Assembly: GCF_002078355.1 (NCBI RefSeq)
Contig: NZ_CP015363.1
Location: 1,488,001 to 1,552,000, forward strand
Length of the DNA: 64,000 nucleotides
Direction: 5' to 3'
From: Ferroplasma acidiphilum
GTDB taxonomy: Archaea; Thermoplasmatota; Thermoplasmata; Thermoplasmatales; Thermoplasmataceae
The position numbers and the translations under genes are program-made. How positions within the stretch are numbered: position 1 is the first letter of the stretch; the number at the start of each line of letters is the position of its first letter. A model generated the notes under the pieces. The model was not told the DNA's origin. It did not search any database and saw only the letters and a list, made by a program, of their open reading frames with translations. Shown piece after piece: positions 44,611-53,164 of the stretch.

Positions 44611-45422
44611 GCTATATTACCCTCATATAATGTCACTCTATGTGAGCCGTATTCGTTATAACTATTAGGCACGGCACTTGCAGGAGCATTAATCCAGGTA
44701 TATGGAACAAACCATGCATGTGCTTCATAGAAATATACTCCATTGTTTCCTCCCTCTTCATCAAAAAATGCGATCGTAGCGGCTCCTATCACCGCTATTG
44801 CTGCTAAAGCTCCCATTGAACCGATTCCGCTTAATGCGCCTATAGCACCTATATATGTTATTAAGACTTCTGTATTACTCTCACTAAATGCACATGCCCA
44901 TCCAGAAGGGCCAGTACTCCTTGTTGCGTAAAGATCAATATATACATCACTACTAATTCCTTTAACTGATGCTTTATTGACATTATGATTTAGTATAGTT
45001 ATGTTATAATTTCCGGATTTTGAATATAATGGTATCACACTATAATTGTAATTATTACCATGCGTATTATTTACCAATAACGATTCATGGAATAACTGAC
45101 CGTTTTTATATATATGTAATAATTCTCCAGTTACATTATCTGTGCCATTATAAAACGTGTAAGACATTGTTAATACTGTATTATTAGAAACATCGGTAAC
45201 GGCGTTAACGTCATTAGCATTATTAAATACCTTTGTATGGCTTACATTATGGAAATCTTTAAAATCATATTTATTTAAATAGTAATTTAACTCCGGTATA
45301 TGTGTTTTATCAACAGTATTATTTTCGTGGTTAAAATATATTAAGCCCATAAATCCACTCATCATCATAATTGTAGCAAGCAATAGTGCGACCATAATTT
45401 TTCTATTTTCACGCTTTACCAT
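44607..45422 (-). CDS. Putative secreted protein with Gly/Ala-rich hydrophobic segment, 271 aa
   Basis: From ATG 45422 (MVKRENRKIMVALLLAT), placed 25 nt after a TATA box. A signal peptide or anchor spans about residues 9-30. The 31-170 region is rich in Asn with many N-x-S/T sites (for example NNTVD, YNGTD, NNTHG, GNYNITI). Residues about 187-220 are a long Gly/Ala/Ile segment with repeated small-xxx-small spacing, followed by an acidic, aromatic tail. No family recognised. It resembles secreted membrane-active peptides or surface proteins. Within the inserted segment. Confidence 0.7.
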   Translation of the reverse strand: MVKRENRKIMVALLLATIMMMSGFMGLIYFNHENNTVDKTHIPELNYYLNKYDFKDFHNVSHTKVFNNANDVNAVTDVSNNTVLTMSYTFYNGTDNVTGELLHIYKNGQLFHESLLVNNTHGNNYNYSVIPLYSKSGNYNITILNHNVNKASVKGISSDVYIDLYATRSTGPSGWACAFSESNTEVLITYIGAIGALSGIGSMGALAAIAVIGAATIAFFDEEGGNNGVYFYEAHAWFVPYTWINAPASAVPNSYNEYGSHRVTLYEGNIA

Positions 45423-45440
45423 AATAATAATATTATTAAT

Positions 45441-45453
45441 TAATATATAAATT
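45441..45453. promoter_or_regulatory. Bidirectional TATA region, repeat copy B
   Basis: TAATATATAAATT lies between minus-strand ATG 45422 (secreted protein) and plus-strand ATGGC at 45468, giving the same 46 nt start-to-start spacing as at 18762/18808. Confidence 0.5.
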
Positions 45454-45643
45454 TTTCTACATAAACTATGGCAATTATTGACTGTATATAATAATTTTGA
45501 ATTTGTTATAGGGATTAGAGAAATACTGGATTTACAATATAATGGGTCCAATAACAATTGGGGTATACAGAAAAATATTTCAAAGTACTGGAATTTCCAG
45601 TTCCTACATCCTAATCGGGCAGACACTCAATGATGGCCATAGT
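45441..45643 (+). repeat. Dispersed ~200 bp repeat, copy B
   Basis: The second copy of the 18781-18981 repeat. It begins at the TATA box, continues through ATGGC (MAIIDCI then stop) and a 35-codon ORF starting ATG 45542. Its first 16 nt around the start (AAACTATGGCAATTAT) are identical to the start of the Cys-rich microprotein at 14945. Lies inside the DR1/DR2-flanked segment, directly before DR2. Confidence 0.65.
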
Positions 45644-45703
45644 ACATAAACTATTGTGTGTGATAGATAGAATACCTTACAGACCTATCATTTATAAAGA
45701 ATT

Positions 45704-45801
45704 AAAAATATAGTAAAAAATATTTCAAAGGAATTAAATAAAGAATTTTATTCTAAAACAAAGTAAACATCGTTTACAGTAAAATCCTGGAATTTTTTGA
45801 A
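45704..45801 (+). repeat. Direct repeat DR2 (decayed MFS end plus intact DUF35 end)
   Basis: On the plus strand 45706-45765 reads KNIVKNISKELNKEFYSKTK then TAA, a remnant of the C-terminus of the MFS gene at 41598-42863. On the minus strand it is the intact end of the DUF35 gene. Counterpart of DR1 at 42801-42897. Confidence 0.7.
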
Positions 45802-46197
45802 TTTTGCAATTATATCCATCCCGATTTTAATTTTGCCGGTATCATCTGCATAAAGCCTAGACATAAAAAGGGAATCTATCCCTGGAAACTCAACAAGGAC
45901 AAGCGTAAATGGCACATCGTTCCGGAAGCTTTCCCCGGAGTAGTAGCATGTCGTGAATGAATGTATTTTGCCCTTCAGGGGAAGTTCTATGTCCTCTGTT
46001 TCTGCACCACAATACATGCAGTATTTCCTGTATGTCCCGTATTTATATCCACATTCCGGGCATCTGGAACCCAGAAGCTTATTTTTTCCCAGGGCTATGA
46101 AAAATGGCGAATCCTGGGCATAACTGTGCCTGTATTCAGTATTATAATTCCATTCAACAACTGCAGGGTCTATCTTCATAAGTTTTTTTCCTGCCAT
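45748..46197 (-). CDS. DUF35 acyl-CoA-associated OB-fold/zinc-ribbon protein
   Basis: 149 residues. The rubredoxin-like zinc ribbon CPECGYKYGTYRKYCMYCG (residues about 40-58) precedes an OB-fold (KGKIHSFTTCYYSGESF.., VLVEFPGIDSLFMSRL). DUF35 proteins accompany thiolases and HMG-CoA synthases and help channel acyl-CoA intermediates. ATG abuts the thiolase stop (46198), so they are one operon. Confidence 0.92.
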   Translation of the reverse strand: MAGKKLMKIDPAVVEWNYNTEYRHSYAQDSPFFIALGKNKLLGSRCPECGYKYGTYRKYCMYCGAETEDIELPLKGKIHSFTTCYYSGESFRNDVPFTLVLVEFPGIDSLFMSRLYADDTGKIKIGMDIIAKFKKFQDFTVNDVYFVLE

Positions 46198-47466
46198 TTA
46201 AACCGCCTCCATTATTGTAACCGCTTCATATGCCCCTGTTCCAGCATGGCTATGGATTAGCCCACGGGAAGGGGGCTTAACCTGAAGCTTTCCGTTACCC
46301 ATGTGTTTTTGCATAGAACCCTGGAGCTGCCAGAAAGCGTATACTGCCTGCATTATCCCGGTTGCGCCTATGGCATGCCCGGATGCCTGGAGCCCTCCTT
46401 CCATATTCACTGGCAGGCTGCCATCCAGTTCAGGATTGCCCTCCTCTATAAATTTGCCTCCTTTGCCATAGGGGCAGAATCCCATATCCTCATATGCCTG
46501 TATTTCGGCAGATGTGTATGCATCGTAAAGTTCAGCGAAATCTATTTCCTTTTCCGGATTTTTTATGCCAATTCTGTCATATGCCATTTTAGCTGCTAGC
46601 CTGCCGGCCCTGAAGGAATGGACGCCTGGATATTTAAGTCCTCTGTACATTGCGCTGTTTTCATTCGGGAGCAGGGGGACATCACCGAATGGCCTGTCTG
46701 CCAGCCTCATAGTATCGCTTGATGATCCTATGGCACTTATGAGTACCGGTTTTCCGGAAAATGATTTTGCAACTTCCTCTGATGCCAGTATAGCGCAGGC
46801 AGCACCATCCGACATCAGGCAGATATCCAGCATCCTCAATGGGGTGGAAACAACAGGAGATTTTAATACATCATCTACTGTAATATTCATAGGTGCCTGT
46901 GCAAATGGGTTATTGATGGCATTTCGGTGGTTTTTTACCGATACCATTGCCATCTGTTCCTCTGTGGTACCGAATTCATACATATGCCTTGTTGCCATTA
47001 AAGCGTAATATGCGGTATAGAAACCTCCCAGTGGATAATCGAAATTTGCATCGCTTCCCAGAGCTATTATATCGTTTCCCCTCCAGGTTCCAACATGTGA
47101 CATGTTTTCAAAGCCATATGCAAGGCATGTGTCCATATTCCCCGAAGCGATTTCTTCATAGGCGGTTTGAAATGCAAGCCCCCCTGTGGCTCCACCGCCT
47201 TCGATTCTCTTGGATGGCTTTCCTGCAAGCCCGATAAAGTCATTTGACATGGCACCTGCTATTAACTGCCCCTGTAGATGGTCAGAGAAGTATGCAGATA
47301 CCGAACCATCTATGTCTTTTACACTCATGCCTGCATCCTTTAATGCGTAATCAAAAGATTTTTTGACATTAAGCCTGAAATCTTCCCTGAAATTTGATTT
47401 AACAAATTTTGTCATTCCTCCAGCTATCATATAGACTTTTTGCGATTTATTTGACACTTTTTCCAC
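46198..47466 (-). CDS. Thiolase / acetyl-CoA acetyltransferase (SCP2-like type)
   Basis: 422 residues. Archaeal thiolase motifs are RIEGGGATGGLAFQTAYEEI, CLMSDGAACAILASEE, EADYDAYT-like FAELYDAYTSAEIQAYED, GGLQASGHAIGATGIMQAVYAFWQL and HSHAGTGAYEAVTIME. The canonical N-terminal nucleophilic Cys is not in a classic QxCxxS context; archaeal SCP2-type thiolases pair with DUF35. It probably catalyses acetoacetyl-CoA formation or thiolysis. Overlaps the acyl-CoA dehydrogenase by 20 nt. Confidence 0.9.
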   Translation of the reverse strand: MEKVSNKSQKVYMIAGGMTKFVKSNFREDFRLNVKKSFDYALKDAGMSVKDIDGSVSAYFSDHLQGQLIAGAMSNDFIGLAGKPSKRIEGGGATGGLAFQTAYEEIASGNMDTCLAYGFENMSHVGTWRGNDIIALGSDANFDYPLGGFYTAYYALMATRHMYEFGTTEEQMAMVSVKNHRNAINNPFAQAPMNITVDDVLKSPVVSTPLRMLDICLMSDGAACAILASEEVAKSFSGKPVLISAIGSSSDTMRLADRPFGDVPLLPNENSAMYRGLKYPGVHSFRAGRLAAKMAYDRIGIKNPEKEIDFAELYDAYTSAEIQAYEDMGFCPYGKGGKFIEEGNPELDGSLPVNMEGGLQASGHAIGATGIMQAVYAFWQLQGSMQKHMGNGKLQVKPPSRGLIHSHAGTGAYEAVTIMEAV

Positions 47467-48595
47467 CCTTTCCGTATTTTTTTATTAAGGCCTCACTTAT
47501 TACCTTTTTCCTGATTTCATTGGTTCCTGCGCCTATTGTTAGCAGTATGGAGTCCCTGAACACACGTTCTATTTCAAAGTCTTTTATGTAACCATAACCG
47601 CCAAAAATTTGCAGGGCTTCCCTTGCTATGTATTCCGATGACTCGGATGCATAAAGTATTGCGGAGGCAGCATCCAGGGAATCCATCCGGTCTTCCTGCA
47701 CCCTTTTTAGAGCTTCCATGGCAAAAAGACGGGAGGATTCAAATTTAGTATACATGTATGCAAGTTTCTCCTGTACCAGCTCAAAATCACTTATAGGCCT
47801 GCCGAACTGTTTTCTCTCGGACGCATAGCCTATTGCAAGATCCAGTGCCCTCCTTGCTATTCCTATTGAATTGAATGCAAGTACAGCCCGCTCCAGGTTT
47901 AAGCCGCTTAACAATACATTTCTTCCCCCATTCAGTTTTCCTACTATTCTGTTCTCCGGCAAAATAATATCATTGAAGAATATTGTTCCTGTAGGTGAAC
48001 CCCTCATGCCAGTTTTATCGAACTCCTGGCCCCTGGAAAATCCCCTGTCAGAGGATTCAACCACAAATGGAGTTATGTTTTCCCCGGTTCTAGCATAGAC
48101 AAGAAAAATATCTGCATATGGGGCATTTGTAATGAATGTCTTGCTTCCATTCAATATAAAATTTCCTTTATCCATTGTTGCTGATGTTTTCATTGAAAGT
48201 GCATCCGATCCCGATGAGGGTTCTGTCATTCCAAGTGAGCCTACGTGTTCCCCGGAACATAGCTTCTCTAAATATTTCTCACGCAAGTATTCTGACCCGT
48301 TCCTGTAGAGATTGTCCAGGCACAGGTTGCTGTGCGCCCCATATGAGAGCCCTAATGAACCTGATGCATAGCTTATTTCCTCCTCTATGATGGCCTGGGA
48401 TACGTAATCTGACCCTGATCCACCGTATTGCTCCGGAATGGTTACACCCAGATAACCCTCCTTTCCCATCTTCCTGAAGAGTTCCCTCGGAAAGAAATTC
48501 TCCCTATCCATTTTTGCTGCTACTGGAATTATCTCCTTTTCTGCAAATTCCTTTGCGCTCTGCTGAATCATAATATATTCATCTTTCAAATGCAC
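47447..48595 (-). CDS. Acyl-CoA dehydrogenase
   Basis: 382 residues. FAD/acyl-CoA signatures are SLGMTEPSSGSDALSMKTSA, ITNAPYADIFLVYAR and ERKQFGRPISDF, with the C-terminal LQIFGGYGYIKDFEIERVFRDSILLTIGAGTNEI; the family's catalytic base lies in the GYG..E segment. It oxidises acyl-CoA to enoyl-CoA and passes electrons to ETF (genes at 33526-35135). First gene of the operon with thiolase and DUF35. Confidence 0.95.
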   Translation of the reverse strand: MHLKDEYIMIQQSAKEFAEKEIIPVAAKMDRENFFPRELFRKMGKEGYLGVTIPEQYGGSGSDYVSQAIIEEEISYASGSLGLSYGAHSNLCLDNLYRNGSEYLREKYLEKLCSGEHVGSLGMTEPSSGSDALSMKTSATMDKGNFILNGSKTFITNAPYADIFLVYARTGENITPFVVESSDRGFSRGQEFDKTGMRGSPTGTIFFNDIILPENRIVGKLNGGRNVLLSGLNLERAVLAFNSIGIARRALDLAIGYASERKQFGRPISDFELVQEKLAYMYTKFESSRLFAMEALKRVQEDRMDSLDAASAILYASESSEYIAREALQIFGGYGYIKDFEIERVFRDSILLTIGAGTNEIRKKVISEALIKKYGKGGKSVK

Positions 48596-49055
48596 ACCTT
48601 ACAAAAAGATAATTTCACGCTATATAAACATGTACAGTGGAACAAATTCATAATTTCATGGGCAAGAAATTTTTTATCCTTCAAGGATGAATCTATGAGA
48701 GTTTAGCCTTTTACTTTTGTCCGGATTTAGGAAATATTTGAATTATTCCTCTATCTGGCTGTTATATTTTCTCTGATTTATCTGGTCAAATTTAAATTTC
48801 CTCGTTCAAAAATTGCCATTTTTCTAATCTGTCAGGATAGATTCAAAGTCTTTCCATAATGCCTTTCAATGTCAAGATATTTTATTCTTTTAAACTGTTT
48901 AAAAGGAATATAAAGAGGGTTACAGGTTGGGTATTAGTTCAGAATCTACCTCTTGGCAAATAGAGAAGTTATGCTATTATTATGGATAGAGAACTGATAG
49001 TTAAATTTCTACTGAATATAGAAATATATATATATATCTATGTGTTAATAATACT
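48596..49055. other. 460 nt intergenic region, no confident gene
   Basis: AT-rich divergent space between the acyl-CoA dehydrogenase and the secreted protein at 49056. It holds the promoters for both. On the minus strand about 48680-48860 has short fragments resembling coding sequence (for example NPDKSKRLNSHRF) broken by stops, possibly a relic gene, but I cannot name it. No RNA or repeat recognised. Confidence 0.35.
49022..49038 (+). promoter_or_regulatory. TATA box for the secreted protein at 49056
   Basis: The alternating TA run (AAATATATATATATATC) is centred about 26 nt before ATG 49056, the spacing of a leaderless promoter. Confidence 0.6.
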
Positions 49056-50189
49056 ATGAAGAAGAAAATAATAATAGGTGTATTAATGGTAGCTATATTT
49101 TTGATGTCAGGCTTTAATATTGTTACGGGCATAGAAAATACGGGTGCAAATACTGCGGTTACATCTCTTTCTTCAAACTCTTCAGTGTATAACAAAAATG
49201 GAAATAATTTAAAAAATATTGAAAATCAGAAAATTAATATCTATAAGGTAGGCAATTACAGCATATTGTCGTGTAATAATATGCTATCTAGAAATAATAT
49301 ATTAAATGTGGACATAGATAATCATTATTATGAAATAAAGTGGATTGTAAGCATGGTTGCAGGAAACGAAACTTTCCAGTTGCATTTCCATAACTATAAC
49401 ATAATTTATACGGATAATTCAATAATAGTACATGGATGGGATAGATATGCAGGCATATATAATGTATTATCAGTCAATAATAAGAGTTTAAATTCCAATA
49501 TAGTAATAAAAAGCAATGTAGCAGCCGTATACAACATAAAATTTGTTGAGGGAAATAATATAAAAAATTACAGGACAGTTAAATTGTCAGATAATTACAG
49601 TGCATCATTGATAAATGGCATAAAAACATCATGGGCAAATGAAATGGGGATTTTCCATAATGGAATATTAAGAATAAACAATAATTCATACATGCTTTCA
49701 CTTAATTTCAACAATATAAAATTAAACAAAGGACAGGCATATTCAATAGATCCCGCAATCAAGCCAATGCGATTGCCTGTGGAACCATGTACAACTACAC
49801 TCACATTTAAATTATACGATAACACACTCACTAAAATAGATATTTATAACATTAAGAATGAAATCATAGTTGACGGAACAGATATTTCTTATGATGCATA
49901 TTATTGCTTAATTGATACAGCTAACTGGCATAAAGTTTCATGTTCAACTAGCCATGGAAATTATTACAGCACTATTAACGCGTGTTTCATGGGTTATTTC
50001 GGAACATTTTGGCTAACCGCAGTAAGTACAGAAATATCACTTAGTTCTGGGGTATTTCATGGAACTATAAAGATTGCGATACTTGAATTGGTTGATAACG
50101 TATGGATACCGTATAAAAGTGAAACAGTTGTCAATAGTCAGATATCTGCTGCTACGGATAATTCTTATAAAGAATATATAATATCATGA
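49056..50189 (+). CDS. Putative secreted Asn-rich protein, 377 aa
   Basis: Signal peptide: MKKKIIIGVLMVAIFLMSGFN, about 25 residues. The rest is Asn/Ser/Tyr/Ile-rich with many N-x-S/T sites (SNSSVYN, NNKSL, DNYSAS, NNSYML), consistent with a glycosylated surface or secreted protein. Four Cys (C242 region PCTTT, CLIDT, CSTS, ACFMG) could form disulfides. No family recognised. Its signal shares the MSGF motif with the 44607 protein (IMMMSGFMG). Followed 9 nt later by a membrane-protein gene. No terminal anchor. Confidence 0.7.
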   Translation: MKKKIIIGVLMVAIFLMSGFNIVTGIENTGANTAVTSLSSNSSVYNKNGNNLKNIENQKINIYKVGNYSILSCNNMLSRNNILNVDIDNHYYEIKWIVSMVAGNETFQLHFHNYNIIYTDNSIIVHGWDRYAGIYNVLSVNNKSLNSNIVIKSNVAAVYNIKFVEGNNIKNYRTVKLSDNYSASLINGIKTSWANEMGIFHNGILRINNNSYMLSLNFNNIKLNKGQAYSIDPAIKPMRLPVEPCTTTLTFKLYDNTLTKIDIYNIKNEIIVDGTDISYDAYYCLIDTANWHKVSCSTSHGNYYSTINACFMGYFGTFWLTAVSTEISLSSGVFHGTIKIAILELVDNVWIPYKSETVVNSQISAATDNSYKEYIIS

Positions 50190-50198
50190 GATGTAAAA

Positions 50199-50588
50199 AT
50201 GGCAGGTATACTATATGACATAATGATCGAAAGCGTATCTTTATTTGGTATAATTTTCTGGATTGTTTTATCTATTGTACTTTTTTTAGTTTATAGAATG
50301 TATATTTCGAATAAAAAAGCAATTATATCCTCAATAGTTATTGGACGAATATTTACTATTTTATCAATATACCCGGTAAATTCAATAGTGATTAAAAGTA
50401 TATGCCCCGGTCCTGGATATGGCCAGTTTTATCCGCTTACTTTTATGATCTTTATTTCTTTTATAAATGGATTTGCATTTTCCTTAATTATATATTATTT
50501 TTATAATTCTAAAATAGCAATAAAAATTGGAATACTAACGTTTGCAATATTATTTCTTGCCATTAATATTGCGGCTGCTCCTGCTTAG
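50199..50588 (+). CDS. Small four-helix membrane protein, 129 aa
   Basis: 129 residues with about four membrane segments (about 13-33, 42-62, 77-100, 107-125). Unrecognised. It lies 9 nt after the secreted-protein stop and so is probably co-transcribed with it. The same secreted-plus-small-membrane order appears at 45422-44383. An immunity, anchoring or export role is only inferred. Confidence 0.65.
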   Translation: MAGILYDIMIESVSLFGIIFWIVLSIVLFLVYRMYISNKKAIISSIVIGRIFTILSIYPVNSIVIKSICPGPGYGQFYPLTFMIFISFINGFAFSLIIYYFYNSKIAIKIGILTFAILFLAINIAAAPA

Positions 50589-50752
50589 AATTATAAGAAT
50601 ATCCAATTTGTTTTTTTGTCTCTTTGATGCCTGACTGGATTTACATGCCATTTCCCTTATTACATTTTTTAATTTTATAGTTATATATCATATTAAGCAG
50701 GAGGAATAGCTATTTTTCAAGCAATAAGTGAAAAAGGGCGATATTTAAGCTA

Positions 50753-51511
50753 TTACAGATTAATATCTGCAAATGGAAGAATAATATTTTCACTGTATTT
50801 TGCTTTTAAAACGGAAACGGTTTCATCTGTAAGATGTACCGGCACCAGTTTCTTCGCATGGCTTTCTCCGAAACCCTTTATTGCCGACGAGTAAGTAGAG
50901 TGTTTCCAGAATTTTGCTATTTCAGCATCTTTATCCGTATATGTCATTTCATGCAAAAGGATATCTGCATTTTCCCCTAAAAGTGGAATATTATCGTTAT
51001 AGGCTGTATCTCCCGTATAGGCAATAGTATTACCACGGTATTCCAGCCTGTACATATTGTCCGGAATGATATGGTTCCCTGAAAATGCTTCTATGTAGTC
51101 ATTCTCACTTTTGTCTATAAATTCCGTTTTAATCTCGTATACTTCCCCATTATTGTTTATCTCCACATAATTGGGTTTTACGCTGAACATATAATTATCC
51201 GGGGTATTATATATCTGCAATATTTTTTCTGTATTTTTTCTTATTCCTTTTGGTCCCATGATTGTCAATTCATCTTTTACATTTCTGGCTCCCCTGTACC
51301 AGAGTATTTCAGCAAGGCCGCCGTAGTGGTCAAGGTGCATGTGGCTGATTAGCATTTTATCAATTTTTGCAGGGTCAATCCCATTTTCAAGCATGGATTC
51401 AATTGTATGTGGCCCGCAGTCAAGGACAATATGCCCATCAATTATAATTGAAACGTTCCTTTTCCCTGCCTGTATGTGTGATGACCAGTTTCCTAAAAAT
51501 TTAATTTGCAT
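50753..51511 (-). CDS. Metallo-beta-lactamase-fold hydrolase (RNase Z-like)
   Basis: 252 residues. The metal site is SHMHLDHYGGL (HxHxDH), with YTGDTAYND and HEMTYTD giving later ligands, and VPVHLT supplying the final His. The pattern resembles RNase Z/arylsulfatase-type MBL proteins but lacks the long exosite arm of tRNase Z. Activity on tRNA 3' ends or on a small ester is undecided. Confidence 0.88.
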   Translation of the reverse strand: MQIKFLGNWSSHIQAGKRNVSIIIDGHIVLDCGPHTIESMLENGIDPAKIDKMLISHMHLDHYGGLAEILWYRGARNVKDELTIMGPKGIRKNTEKILQIYNTPDNYMFSVKPNYVEINNNGEVYEIKTEFIDKSENDYIEAFSGNHIIPDNMYRLEYRGNTIAYTGDTAYNDNIPLLGENADILLHEMTYTDKDAEIAKFWKHSTYSSAIKGFGESHAKKLVPVHLTDETVSVLKAKYSENIILPFADINL

Positions 51512-51666
51512 TTCAAATCATTCCTCCTATTTCCTGTTCCGTTTATTGACATATACAATCAAGCCAACCTTTTAATTAAATATTCTCCATATATAAACCA
51601 TAGGCATATATATTCCAGTATAGCTTATTTGGATTTTTCTTAAATACGGGGCATTTATAGAACGCT

Positions 51667-53049
51667 ATGGGGTATAACGCTCTGGATAATGCAAGGATAA
51701 ATTCTCTGCATAAGAAAATCACAGCACTTTCGGTTGGAGGAACATTCCTGGATGGTTACGATATTTCAATAATATCTGTAGCCCTTATAGTTATGTCCAA
51801 AACTGCATTTGGGCTGGATACTGATTTTGGCAAAGCTATGATAGCGGCATCTACAACAATAGGAATGCTCGTCGGCGCAATTCTGTTCGGGTACATAACT
51901 GATCTGTACGGCAGGCGGACAATGTATATGTATGACATGGCTTTATTTATTGTACTGACAGCAGCTGAAGCATTTTCATGGAGCTTTGCCTCATTGTTTA
52001 TTATGAGATTTATCCTCGGACTTGGATTAGGTGCCGATTACGCTATAGGTACAACAATAATCGGGGAATTTTCTCCGGTGAAATACAGGGGGAAACTGCT
52101 GGTAACCAACGTGCTTTCATGGTTTTTAGGTGCAGCAGTAGCAGCAGTAACAGGATATCTTCTGCTCCCGCTGGGAAATGAGTCATGGAGATATATGTTT
52201 CTACTTGGGATAATCCCGGCCGCCATAATTCTGGTACTGAGGAGGGATGTTCCAGAGTCGCCCAGGTGGCTAAGCAATAAGGGCAATGCCAGTGAAGCTG
52301 AGGATATAGAACGGAGGTTGACCGGCACTTCTGATAATTTAACTGCAATTAAACGTGATAATAAGAACCCTTTGAAAGAGCTGCTAAGCAGAAAATACAT
52401 AAAGAGCCTTCTTTTTGTGGGAATATTCTGGTTTACATTTGATGCGGCATTCTATGGAATAAGTATATTCAGCCCCACAATACTGGAATTGCTGGGTTTA
52501 AAAGCAAGGTTAGCGGTGCTTGGGTCTGCTGTTTTTGATACATTTGCAATAATTGGAAGCTTAATAGCAATTCTCCTGATCGATAGAATAGGCAGGAAAG
52601 GGATAACAATAATTGGATTCTCCGGTATGGTAATATCACTCCTAAGCCTTGGAATTATAACATTTTACGTTCCTGATAGGTCAGCATTTATAACAGATGG
52701 AATCCTCATATTTGCACTGTTTCTAATATTTTATATAACTGAAGCAATAGGACCAGGTTCTACTGATTTTGTTTACCCGGTAGAACTTTTCCCCACGGAA
52801 GACAGGGCAAGTGCACAGGGATTCGGGACATCAGTTAGCCGTATCGGGGCTATTCTTGGCATTACAACGTTCCCGTTTATTGTTTCAATCTATGGCTTCA
52901 GCACCAGCCTTTTCTTCTTCACCGGTTTATCTGTAATTGGCTTGCTTGCTACCATATTCCTTGCTACTGAAACAAAGGGAAAAACACTTGAGCAGGTTAA
53001 TGAAATAGAGGAGGGAAAAATTAGCAAATTTAAAGCCGGGGCAAAATAA
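51667..53049 (+). CDS. MFS transporter (phosphate/sugar:H+ symporter type)
   Basis: 460 residues. Loop 2-3 is YITDLYGRRTMY (D-R-x-G-R-R type), with RFILGLGLGADYAIGTTIIGEF, PESPRWL and PVELFPTEDRASAQGFGTSVSRIGA. These are signatures of the phosphate/organophosphate and sugar symporter groups (PESPRWL). Substrate not resolvable. Full length, with intact helices. Confidence 0.9.
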   Translation: MGYNALDNARINSLHKKITALSVGGTFLDGYDISIISVALIVMSKTAFGLDTDFGKAMIAASTTIGMLVGAILFGYITDLYGRRTMYMYDMALFIVLTAAEAFSWSFASLFIMRFILGLGLGADYAIGTTIIGEFSPVKYRGKLLVTNVLSWFLGAAVAAVTGYLLLPLGNESWRYMFLLGIIPAAIILVLRRDVPESPRWLSNKGNASEAEDIERRLTGTSDNLTAIKRDNKNPLKELLSRKYIKSLLFVGIFWFTFDAAFYGISIFSPTILELLGLKARLAVLGSAVFDTFAIIGSLIAILLIDRIGRKGITIIGFSGMVISLLSLGIITFYVPDRSAFITDGILIFALFLIFYITEAIGPGSTDFVYPVELFPTEDRASAQGFGTSVSRIGAILGITTFPFIVSIYGFSTSLFFFTGLSVIGLLATIFLATETKGKTLEQVNEIEEGKISKFKAGAK

Positions 53050-53164
53050 TTTTAAAATTTTTTGTAATTTAAACATTAAGCTAAAAGCCATAATACGTTA
53101 ATTTATATATTTTCCATTCAGGTTTCATTCAAAGCATATATATGTATCAACGCAATCCAAATCT

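Noticed and set aside
48680-48860. A decayed transposase or other gene on the minus strand
   Set aside because: Only short coding-like fragments with stops; no DDE motif, inverted repeats or recognisable family, so only noted as intergenic.
50700-50760. GGAGG motif followed by an open frame (ribosome-binding-like)
   Set aside because: No start codon follows at proper spacing and the frame runs antisense into the MBL hydrolase gene.
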